Positions 1-5,186 of a stretch of 5,441 nucleotides of DNA are shown here, one piece after another. Made by a program: the position numbers and the translations under genes. Source of the DNA: JBNJEM01 sp051745935 (GTDB lineage Bacteria; Planctomycetota; Planctomycetia; Pirellulales; Pirellulaceae); the NCBI GenBank assembly GCA_051745935.1, contig JBNJEM010000551.1, positions 1 through 5,441 on the forward strand, in the 5' to 3' direction. Below the pieces are notes generated by a model, which was given only the letters and a program-made list of their open reading frames with translations, was not told the DNA's origin and did no database searches. How positions within the stretch are numbered: position 1 is the first letter of the stretch; every line of letters starts with the position of its first letter.

Positions 1-32
1 TGTGAGATCTTCAAACAACCGCAAAAAGACAT

Positions 33-218
33 TTATGCGCTGTAAAAGACGGGCCTGGAGACCCGTCCTACGCCGTCTTTATGCAACAATAGAGTTAACT
101 TCGGTTGTAGCTGGTCTCGGACAAGCCCTCCATATTGGTCGATGTTCACACCGCCCGCGTACAACTTGAAGGAAAGCTCGCCCCGGAGCGTCCATGCAAT
201 CCACCGGCTCGAAGCCAT
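33..218 (-). CDS. Doubtful 61-codon frame directly after enzyme I
   Basis: An ATG frame whose first codon directly follows the enzyme I stop (TAG then ATG), so translation could restart there. The first 45 or so codons use ordinary GC-ending codons (for example AAC, ATC, GAC, TTC, AAG), which looks somewhat like coding DNA, and the product contains GELSFKLYAGGVNIDQYGG. I do not recognise a family. Against it, the 3' part of the frame runs through the hairpin terminator at 44-67, and there is no separate ribosome binding site. It could be a remnant of a truncated gene or chance. No function is assigned. Confidence 0.18.
   Translation of the reverse strand: MASSRWIAWTLRGELSFKLYAGGVNIDQYGGLVRDQLQPKLTLLLHKDGVGRVSRPVFYSA
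44..80 (-). terminator. Probable intrinsic terminator downstream of enzyme I
   Basis: On the minus strand, GACGGG and CCCGTC (plus-strand positions 62-67 and 48-53) form a 6-bp GC-rich stem with an 8-base loop, followed directly by TTTT (47-44). An alternative longer pairing also exists: AAAGACGG at 45-52 is the exact reverse complement of CCGTCTTT at 73-80. That would give a stem with short T-runs on both strands, so it could work in both directions. It lies about 140-175 bases past the enzyme I stop and is the natural end of that transcript. The U tract is short, so strength is uncertain. Confidence 0.6.
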
Positions 219-1952
219 CTAGTACGTTCGCGCCTTTGCACACACATCTCGTACCGTGCCCGCGGCCACAGGCGTGATGCTCAACGACCGATATCCCAGA
301 CGCAGCAGATGAGGCAGCATGGTGGGGTCCGACGCGATTTCCCCGCACACGCCGACGTCCGATTGTCGACCTGCTTTGGCGGCCTGATCAATAATATGCT
401 CGAGCAACCACAAGAACGCCGGATCGGTCGGATCCTGGTATTGCACGACCCGTTCGTTATCACGGTCCGCCGCCATGAAATACTGCAACAGATCGTTTGT
501 TCCGAGACTGATGAAATCGACTTCCGGCAGGATCCGCCGCACAGAGACGGCTGCTGCCGGCACCTCGATCATCGCCCCCAGAACGATCCTCCGTGGCAGT
601 TCAATGCCGTTCGCACGCAGTTCGTCTTCGACTTGTGCCAGGATGCGTTTGGCGCGCACAACGTCGCTCTTGGTGGTCACCATGGGAATGAGGATGGACA
701 CATCATTGCCGCACGCCGCGCGCAGGATCGCCCGCAATTGTGTCCCCAGTTCCGCGGACTCATCCATCAGATGTCGGCGGATTCCCCGCACGCCCAATGC
801 AGGGTTCGCTCCCGCACACCTACCAGTCAAACCAAACTGCTTATCCGCCCCCAGATCAAATGTCCGGAAGACAACCAATCGCCCAGCCGCTTCCGCGCAT
901 ACGCGTCGATATATGGCGTATTGCTCATCCTCCGTGGGCACGCGACCGTCGGAAGATATCATGAACTCCGTTCGAAAAAGCCCAATCCCGTCCAATCCGT
1001 GCGTGAGTACGAGCTGGATTTGGTCCGGGTTTTCGATATTGGCCCTCAGCACAATCGTGGTTCCGTCCGCGGTCCTACAGGGTTCCGGGGCCCGGACGGC
1101 AGCAGGTGTTTCAGCGACTTGTTGTCTGGCAACGTATTCTGTTTCCGTCCGCGACGAAGGCCGCACGACAACCACGCCTGTGTTACCGTCGACAATGACC
1201 CGATCACCATCGCGGGCCGTAGCGACCAAGCCGGAAACAGCCCCCACCGACGGGACCGCGAATCCTTTCAACAGAATGGCGGCGTGCGACGCCAACGCTT
1301 GGCTCTCGCTGGCAAACCCGCACGCACCTGCACGATGGACCATGAAAGCGCACGAGGGATGCAGATAGCGGGAAACGACCACATCCTCTGTTGTGAGAGG
1401 GCGCTGAGAGTCACCGTCACCACTCGAAAGCACGCCGAGCAGATTGTACGCCATATCTCGAATGTCTTCACTACGAGCCTTGAAATAGGGGTCTCTCATG
1501 GCCTCTAATCTTGCGATCACCGCGGCAGCCTCTTGATTCAGACAGAATTCCGCTCGCTTGCGTTGAGCGGCAATACAATTCCGGACGTGGGAATGGAAAG
1601 ACTCGTCCGCCAGGATCGCCTCGTGAACGTGAAAAATGGCCTTTGCCTCAGGCGCGAGGGGGCCGTGCGCTGTTGCGACATGTTCCGGTAAATGACGCCG
1701 AGCCACCTCCACGGCTCGCGAATAACGTTCTTGCTCAGTTGCAACCTCCTCCAAATCAACTTCCTCTTGCGGAATGGAAATCCCTCCACGTTCTCTGGCT
1801 CGGACATAACCAACAGCAACGCCGGGACAGATCGATACCCCTTGCAAGTGGACTTCGCTCGTACTGGAAGCAGGATTGGTCAATTCGTCACCATCTTTTT
1901 TTTCCCGGACAGCCCAGCAGCCACTGCGACCTATTTGGTTAGAACCAGTCAC
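219..1952 (-). CDS. ptsI: PTS enzyme I, phosphoenolpyruvate-protein phosphotransferase
   Basis: Cytoplasmic enzyme that transfers phosphate from PEP to a histidine of its own and then to HPr. All family landmarks are present in order: N-terminal LQGVSICPGVAVG (37-49); helical HPr-binding region with PEAKAIFHVHEAIL (101-114); swivelling phospho-histidine domain with SHAAIL, His223; then the PEP-binding barrel with GIGLFRTEF (Arg327), FRTFDLGADK (Arg363), NPALGVRGIR (383-392), MIEVPAAA (Glu463), GTNDLLQY (Asp487), AADRDN (Arg497) and VCGEIASDP (Cys536). Length (577, or 554 from the later start) matches the family's roughly 570-590. The usual GGRTSH before the histidine is QALASH here. No ATG lies near the N-terminus. 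GTG at 1952 has only a weak AGGT upstream, while TTG at 1883 has GGTGA four bases upstream and gives a more typical N-terminus, so the start is open. No HPr or EII gene adjoins it. A regulatory role is inferred from what is known of incomplete PTS systems in planctomycetes. Confidence 0.93.
   Translation of the reverse strand: MTGSNQIGRSGCWAVREKKDGDELTNPASSTSEVHLQGVSICPGVAVGYVRARERGGISIPQEEVDLEEVATEQERYSRAVEVARRHLPEHVATAHGPLAPEAKAIFHVHEAILADESFHSHVRNCIAAQRKRAEFCLNQEAAAVIARLEAMRDPYFKARSEDIRDMAYNLLGVLSSGDGDSQRPLTTEDVVVSRYLHPSCAFMVHRAGACGFASESQALASHAAILLKGFAVPSVGAVSGLVATARDGDRVIVDGNTGVVVVRPSSRTETEYVARQQVAETPAAVRAPEPCRTADGTTIVLRANIENPDQIQLVLTHGLDGIGLFRTEFMISSDGRVPTEDEQYAIYRRVCAEAAGRLVVFRTFDLGADKQFGLTGRCAGANPALGVRGIRRHLMDESAELGTQLRAILRAACGNDVSILIPMVTTKSDVVRAKRILAQVEDELRANGIELPRRIVLGAMIEVPAAAVSVRRILPEVDFISLGTNDLLQYFMAADRDNERVVQYQDPTDPAFLWLLEHIIDQAAKAGRQSDVGVCGEIASDPTMLPHLLRLGYRSLSITPVAAGTVRDVCAKARTY
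1881..1892 (-). promoter_or_regulatory. Alternative enzyme I start: GGTGA and TTG
   Basis: On the minus strand GGTGA (1892-1888) sits four bases before an in-frame TTG (1883-1881), good spacing for pairing with the 3' end of 16S rRNA. Starting here removes 23 residues that have no counterpart in enzyme I proteins and leaves about 14 residues before the conserved LQGVSICPG. This competes with the GTG at 1952. Confidence 0.4.
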
Positions 1953-1976
1953 AGCAGATGACCTAACCGTTGGGCG

Positions 1977-2084
1977 TTAGTTCATGAAGGCGGATCCGAT
2001 GCCATCGGCGTTCAGCTTCAGTTCCACAGTTTCCGACTCGCAGCCCCGTGCTTCCCCTCTTTTGTCATCTGTTTCGCTTAACAT
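1977..2084 (-). CDS. Small 35-residue protein upstream of enzyme I, unknown
   Basis: An ATG frame preceded by GGAGGAA (2098-2092) at good spacing, one of the best ribosome binding sites in the window. The product is hydrophilic and starts MLSETDDKRGEARGCESE, then has TVELKLNADGIGSAFMN at its end. There is no membrane segment or signal peptide. The stop lies 24 bases upstream of the enzyme I GTG and in the same frame, so the two could be co-transcribed and coupled. I do not recognise a family. The end faintly recalls the last strand of HPr (an ELxLxADG-like pattern), and the place just before ptsI is where an HPr gene often sits, but the HPr phospho-His region is absent. It may be a remnant, a leader peptide or a real small protein. 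Confidence 0.35.
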   Translation of the reverse strand: MLSETDDKRGEARGCESETVELKLNADGIGSAFMN

Positions 2085-2252
2085 AACACCCTTCCTCCGC
2101 CAACGCCATTCCGATGGCAGAGGTTCGTTCCACACTCGCATAACACGCTTTACAGCTTTCGCTGCCGAGCCCGCACGTTCCGCGCCAGAATAACCGACTT
2201 GTTCAGGCGCTGTCGGCCCGCTTCGCAATGGGTCGGTTGGGAAGCTACTCCT

Positions 2253-2450
2253 TCATCTGCAGAAGAAACGGACCAAGTGGAACATGAAAAAGAATGCCAC
2301 GCTGAACAGAAGCATCATCACCACGAGTCCCCCCACGATCCATGCTGCCAAGACACTCACCTGTGGGTGCCCACAGTTTCGACAAAACGCGCTGTGGCGG
2401 CTGATTTCCTTTCCGCACGCCTTGCAATTGCGAAGTAAATCGTTTTTCAT
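2253..2450 (-). CDS. Small zinc-ribbon protein with one membrane segment
   Basis: A 65-residue protein beginning MKNDLLRNCKACGKEISRH. Cys9, Cys12, Cys23 and Cys26 form CxxC-x10-CxxC, each pair followed by a Gly (CKACG, CRNCG), the typical zinc-ribbon knuckle. Residues about 33-60 are strongly hydrophobic (VSVLAAWIVGGLVVMMLLFS and on) and form one membrane-spanning helix, ending HLVRFFCR. The zinc ribbon would probably sit in the cytoplasm. Proteins of this build (N-terminal zinc ribbon, C-terminal helix) are common, mostly uncharacterised, and frequent in planctomycetes. The ATG is preceded by a weak GAG-type ribosome binding site (minus strand GAGATGGC before ATG). It points the same way as enzyme I, about 170 bases upstream of the 35-residue frame. 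Partner and role are unknown. Confidence 0.75.
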   Translation of the reverse strand: MKNDLLRNCKACGKEISRHSAFCRNCGHPQVSVLAAWIVGGLVVMMLLFSVAFFFMFHLVRFFCR

Positions 2451-2880
2451 GCCATCTCACATTTTAAAAGTCGCACGTCTCATCTCGGCCAAAAAAGGAG
2501 AACATCCAAGAGGACGTTGGGGCCCGGCAGCTGATGCCATAACACCACGTAACAAGAGCTGGAGATCAACATCCGCGGGCCCTCGCAACACGTTGACCTA
2601 CTGTCGCGCAGGCACCGGCCATGACATCAGGAACTCGCCGACGACGGAAACATTTCCGCCAGCAGAAAAACCGCATCTCTACCTCATTTTGTTAAAAACC
2701 GCCGCAAACGCTGTGCTCAAATCCGTTCCGATGACTTTCGATACAGCGGTCTATCTGTTTATCGGAGGCAGTCGCGCGAAGGAAACGGGCCACGGAGCGC
2801 GTGGTTGTGACAAGAAGGATATGGTCCCAGCCACGGTTCGGCACAACCCGCGCGCAACCACGAACGAACGCCCCGGAAGC
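2451..2880. other. 430-base stretch with no convincing gene
   Basis: Both strands were read. Frames here lack ribosome binding sites, family motifs or membrane segments. The minus strand has a 27-codon frame starting MASAAGPQRPLG that stops 8 bases before the zinc-ribbon gene's ATG, but it has no Shine-Dalgarno sequence. A TTTTAAAAT stretch about 10-18 bases upstream of that ATG is AT-rich but too close to the start to be a clear -10 box for a leadered transcript. The left part probably holds the zinc-ribbon promoter; the right part may be further debris downstream of the broken genes at 2881-3310. Confidence 0.5.
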
Positions 2881-3039
2881 TCATTCCCACAGTGAAGCAA
2901 TCAAGTCCAAAGTCCGTTGCACCAGCTCGCGTCCCCCTTCCGGACCGATTGCCGTGCTGGCGGGCACGGCTCCATAAGTCCCTCCCGCAACCGACCGCTG
3001 GGTCGGCGCGTAGGTGCCCGTGCTCGGTGAAATGGGGGT
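2881..3039 (-). pseudogene. C-terminal remnant of a secreted, possibly ceramidase-like protein
   Basis: A 52-codon frame with no usable start, opened by a TGA at 3040-3042 and ended by TGA at 2881-2883. It reads TPISPSTGTYAPTQRSVAGG, then TYGAVPASTAIGPEGG and RELVQRTLDLIASLWE. The pattern tY-PT-(x)n-GG-YGA-(x)n-GPEGG-LV-(x)n-L-LI followed immediately by a stop looks like a genuine protein C-terminus. From memory it resembles the end of neutral/alkaline ceramidase-like secreted proteins of planctomycetes (yxPT...GxY...GPExGxxLVxxxLxLI), but this assignment is tentative. It lies in a different frame from the sulfatase fragment directly upstream, so it cannot be its natural end. The body of the gene is missing. 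Confidence 0.45.
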
Positions 3040-3042
3040 TCA

Positions 3043-3310
3043 ACGGAACCGCATCCGACCGCGTGGCGCTGGCTGCCAGCGAATCCATCCGGGGCGTGAC
3101 CATTTGCGAATGGCCGTAGCATCCCAACCGCGGGCCGAGATCGTCCCCCGCCAGGAACAGCACATGGGGGCGTTTCGCATCCTGGCCGATTTCGGCCGCA
3201 TTCGCCTCGACCGCCAGCGCCGCGTTCGCGCCCCAATACGGTCCGCCGGTACCGGCGGACAACCACACGGCGGCCATCGGCAGGGCCAGGACAAGTAACC
3301 CGCGCAACAT
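3043..3310 (-). pseudogene. Sulfatase 5' fragment, truncated before the active site
   Basis: ATG at 3310-3308, with GGGAG-type ribosome binding site about 10 bases upstream. Residues 1-20 form a signal peptide (MLRGLLVLALPMAAVWLSAG). Then come about 27 residues of linker and the sulfatase start RPHVLFLAGDDLGPRLGCYG (47-66), with Asp56-Asp57 as the metal-binding pair, followed by HSQMVTPRMDSLAASATRSD (67-86). This matches the iduronate-2-sulfatase-like type (DDL-P-LGCYG). Homology ends near residue 88, just before the C-x-P-S-R motif that is converted to formylglycine. The open frame continues to a TAA-type stop at 2759 (183 residues in all), but the tail is out-of-frame translation of other DNA. 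Family members are usually 450-550 residues, so this is a dead remnant. A 20-bp perfect palindrome lies within the codons after the signal peptide. Confidence 0.8.
3241..3260. repeat. 20-bp perfect palindrome
   Basis: GTCCGCCGGT followed directly by ACCGGCGGAC, a perfect inverted repeat with no spacer; flanking bases 3240 (G) and 3261 (A) do not pair. It falls in codons for SAGTGGP just after the hydrophobic core of the sulfatase remnant's signal peptide. It could form a cruciform or be a dimeric protein binding site, or be chance in GC-rich coding DNA. Confidence 0.85.
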
Positions 3311-3524
3311 GGCTTCAGGCTCCCTTCGTAAGATGACGTCAGTCGGCCAACCGCAACAGCTGCGGCTCTTCCACCCATCCCGGCTCGCCCTGCCCCGTGC
3401 CCTGCCGGTCTTCATCCATAACGTGGTTCTTGTGGCACCAAAGCTGCGCGCGAAGGAGAGGATGCCCAAATGTTTGTCCCCGATTCACTCTACTCTATCA
3501 TAATCGCGAACGTCTTGGCAAGTG

Positions 3525-3574
3525 CCGTGAACTCAATCGATGCCCGTGTCGATGAGAGTAACCGTTCACGGGCA
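3525..3574. repeat. Overlapping inverted repeats downstream of the aminotransferase
   Basis: Three perfect pairings overlap here. CCGTGAAC (3525-3532) pairs with GTTCACGG (3564-3571). ATCGA (3536-3540) pairs with TCGAT (3549-3553) inside it. TGCCCGTG (3541-3548) pairs with CACGGGCA (3567-3574), which excludes the first pairing. The element begins 22 bases past the aminotransferase stop. On the minus strand the T-run (3575-3579) precedes the hairpin rather than following it, so this is not a standard intrinsic terminator. It may still protect the 3' end of the transcript or bind a factor. Confidence 0.6.
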
Positions 3575-3595
3575 AAAAACCGGTATGGGTGGATT

Positions 3596-4801
3596 TTAGC
3601 GTGTCGAGGGGGATGTTGCCTCGCTGAGTATCCGCGCCATGTGCCGTACAACCCGCGGCGGTAGCCCTGGATAACATGGTAGAAAAACAATTCGTGACAG
3701 GGTTGAAATGCTGTTCACCGCCTCAAGTTCGGGGCGGTCCGCGGGTGGCGCCACAATCGCCAGGCGAGACTGAGCAGTCGCGTCAAACCCGCGGGAACGC
3801 ATCAGCTCGACGACCTCGCGTTGATTATCCACCAGAACCGGAAATACCCAATAGTTATTGAAAGTAGATCGTTGTTGGTCGAGCAAGATTTCGCGTGGTA
3901 GCCGTTCAGCCAGCTGTTGTCCACGATCCATCCGCTGACTGAGGCGAGGACCGTCATCGCGATACCACCGTCTCAACAGCATTTTCAGCAGCGGGGCGGA
4001 TGGTTGTCGCCGCAGCTGCTCAAGTAGATTTTCGCCGGGAAAGTTTCGAGCGGCGGTCGAGACGACACGATCAAGGTCGACGCGCAAGATGCGGCAGCCA
4101 CGTGCAATCAAGGTAAACAGCGGCCGACTGCACAGCAGCTTGAACAGCGAGTATTTGACGAGTCGGCGGAAATACGATCGCCGATTCCGCAGAGGGTAGC
4201 TACTCTGTGTTTTCCGGATTCGCGCGGCTAAGTCGCTTGACCTGAGCCGGATGACCCCACCGCCCAAAGCCGTTGACGTCTTGATGGGGCCGAAACTGAA
4301 CAGTGCGGCATCGGACTCTGGATGGCCTTGATACTCGCTGCCATGATAGGCCTGTGCACAGTCCTCAATCACAAATAGATTCCGTCGGCGTGCAACGGAG
4401 ATTATCGGTTCCATATCCACACGCGTGCCAAATAGGTGAGCAACCACTAGCACGCGTGTATGCGACGTGGTCGCGCGCTGCAAACTGTCAATTGACGGCG
4501 TACAACTATTTCCGACCAGGTCCACCGGCACCGGCATAAAACCATGCTGACGAACAATGCAGGGCATATCGGGAACGGTAAGAGCAGTGAGGAGGACTTC
4601 GCTTTTTGGAGGAAGATCGAGGGCGCCGAGCAGCAGATCGAAGCCACTGCGAACCGATAGACAAACAACCGATCGGCCTGACCGACTCCAATGGTATTCA
4701 GCGTCTCGCTGGAGCGACTCCCGAGGGAGTGGAAAACAGCACGACGACATCCCCGACACCAAGTCACGCTGCGAGATATCAAACCGTAAACGAATCCACA
4801 T
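3596..4801 (-). CDS. DegT/DnrJ/EryC1/StrS-family PLP-dependent aminotransferase
   Basis: A 401-residue cytoplasmic fold-type I PLP enzyme; family members usually transfer an amino group from Glu or Gln to a nucleotide-linked keto-sugar. Visible landmarks: SGFDLLLGALDL (52-63, the SGT-ALxLAL equivalent), EVLLTALTVPDM (68-79), GFMPVPVDL (87-95), RVLVVAHLFGTRVDM (116-130), NLFVIEDCAQA (141-151, Asp147 to pair with the PLP ring nitrogen), and SFGPIKTSTALGGGVI (169-184) with Lys174 as the Schiff-base lysine. The C-terminal domain has FNNYWVFPVLVDN (314-326). Between them, about 205-285, is a basic and hydrophobic stretch (YSLFKLLCSRPLFTLIARG) that ordinary DegT sugar aminotransferases lack; I recall it from a poorly known planctomycete/actinobacterial subgroup. 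Length and active-site residues argue for an intact enzyme. The ATG at 4801 has GGGGGG six bases upstream; Met18 is a less likely start. Substrate is unknown, and no sugar-nucleotide or glycosyltransferase gene adjoins it. Confidence 0.88.
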   Translation of the reverse strand: MWIRLRFDISQRDLVSGMSSCCFPLPRESLQRDAEYHWSRSGRSVVCLSVRSGFDLLLGALDLPPKSEVLLTALTVPDMPCIVRQHGFMPVPVDLVGNSCTPSIDSLQRATTSHTRVLVVAHLFGTRVDMEPIISVARRRNLFVIEDCAQAYHGSEYQGHPESDAALFSFGPIKTSTALGGGVIRLRSSDLAARIRKTQSSYPLRNRRSYFRRLVKYSLFKLLCSRPLFTLIARGCRILRVDLDRVVSTAARNFPGENLLEQLRRQPSAPLLKMLLRRWYRDDGPRLSQRMDRGQQLAERLPREILLDQQRSTFNNYWVFPVLVDNQREVVELMRSRGFDATAQSRLAIVAPPADRPELEAVNSISTLSRIVFLPCYPGLPPRVVRHMARILSEATSPSTR

Positions 4802-4846
4802 CGAACGCCCCCCTTTTATTCGCGGTAACCCGGGAGCTTTTCGGAC

Positions 4847-4872
4847 AGAGCCGCACGAGCTGTTACGGCTCT
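4847..4872. other. 7-bp hairpin in the aminotransferase leader
   Basis: AGAGCCG (4847-4853) and CGGCTCT (4866-4872) form a perfect stem with a 12-base loop. It lies 46-71 bases upstream of the aminotransferase start and overlaps the expected transcription start of the proposed promoter, so it could be a 5' leader stem or an operator. On the plus strand only three T follow the stem, too few for a clear terminator. Confidence 0.4.
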
Positions 4873-4928
4873 TTCAGTATGACAAGTACTTCGGCACGGT
4901 TTCAATATGACAGGTACTTCGGCACGGT
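4873..4928. repeat. 28-bp tandem direct repeat, two copies
   Basis: Copies at 4873-4900 and 4901-4928 are head to tail with no spacer and differ at two positions (5th base G/A, 12th base A/G). The shared core is TACTTCGGCACGGT, preceded by TATGACA. The two mismatches point to an older duplication rather than an assembly stutter. It lies 72-127 bases upstream of the aminotransferase start, in the divergent intergenic region. No further copy was found in this window. Confidence 0.92.
4876..4905 (-). promoter_or_regulatory. Possible promoter for the aminotransferase
   Basis: On the minus strand TTGAAA (4905-4900) and CATACT (4881-4876) are 18 bases apart and resemble a housekeeping -35/-10 pair. 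The -35 is formed at the junction of the two 28-bp repeats and the -10 lies in the left copy. Transcription would begin near 4870 and leave a leader of about 70 bases. Planctomycete promoter consensus is poorly known, so this is weak. Confidence 0.25.
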
Positions 4929-5041
4929 GCGCCAAGACCAACAAAACGAAAACACAACGAAGCCCCCGTTTTGCGCGACCATCCGTGCTAATATGGGTGG
5001 AATGCATGGGCTTTAGACTCCATAGTAAAAGCATGCGGATG

Positions 5042-5078
5042 TCTCGTAATCCAAGGGGTTTTGGAAACGAGAGCTTGG
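5042..5078 (+). other. Hairpin with alternative pairing upstream of the plus-strand unit
   Basis: TCTCGT (5042-5047) pairs with ACGAGA (5067-5072), and inside it CCAA (5051-5054) pairs with TTGG (5061-5064), separated by a small AAT/AA internal loop. CCAAG (5051-5055) can instead pair with CTTGG (5074-5078), which would break the inner helix. A loosely T-rich stretch (TTGGTTTTGTT) follows. It lies about 40-70 bases before the small frame at 5115, so it could be a leader structure or weak attenuator/terminator. Confidence 0.35.
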
Positions 5079-5114
5079 TTTTGTTAGGGGCTGTTAAACA
5101 ACGGAGAGTAAACA

Positions 5115-5186
5115 ATGACGGCAAATTCGAACCGCCCGCAAAGCGGCCCGGCATGGGCGGCGCGCCCTCGCGAAATGGAGATATGA
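5115..5186 (+). CDS. 23-residue upstream frame coupled to the sulfatase
   Basis: ATG at 5115 has GGAG (5103-5106) eight bases upstream, a proper ribosome binding site. The product starts MTANSNRPQSGPAWAARP and ends REMEI. It is hydrophilic, with no signal or membrane segment and no recognised family. Its TGA at 5184-5186 is one base before the sulfatase ATG at 5188, so the sulfatase's own GGAG (5177-5180) lies inside the last codons of this frame. That arrangement would let translation of the small frame open or couple the sulfatase start. No run of one amino acid suggests classic attenuation. It may be a leader peptide, a remnant or chance. Confidence 0.35.
   Translation: MTANSNRPQSGPAWAARPREMEI

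Noticed and set aside
475..1368. A 297-codon plus-strand frame opposite enzyme I
   Set aside because: Also antisense to enzyme I; Ser/Arg/Thr-rich composition typical of shadow translation.
135..1508. A 457-codon open frame on the plus strand opposite enzyme I
   Set aside because: It is the antisense shadow of a clearly recognised enzyme I gene, and its product is rich in Arg, His and Pro with no domain pattern.
1977..2228. Longer 83-codon version of the small frame upstream of enzyme I
   Set aside because: It would need a TTG start without a visible ribosome binding site, whereas the internal ATG at 2084 has GGAGGAA upstream.
2790..2804. CCACG-N5-CGTGG hairpin
   Set aside because: Only 5 bp with no T-run; expected by chance in GC-rich DNA.
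2284..2895. A 203-codon plus-strand frame
   Set aside because: It overlaps the zinc-ribbon gene in antisense, has no ribosome binding site and shows no motif or membrane segment.
2759..3042. Continuation of the sulfatase-start frame to 2759
   Set aside because: After about residue 88 the translation has no sulfatase character, and an overlapping frame carries protein-like sequence, so this tail is out-of-frame translation.
3311..3469. In-frame N-terminal extension of the sulfatase remnant from an ATG at 3469
   Set aside because: A clear signal peptide begins at the ATG at 3310, which has a GGGAG upstream; the extension is Arg-rich and would precede the signal peptide.
4873..4928. Start of a CRISPR array
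   Set aside because: The two 28-bp copies abut with no spacer, no third copy exists, and no cas gene is near.
4971..4994. TTGCGC...TAATAT as a plus-strand promoter for the sulfatase
   Set aside because: The boxes are only 12 bases apart, too short for a standard sigma factor.
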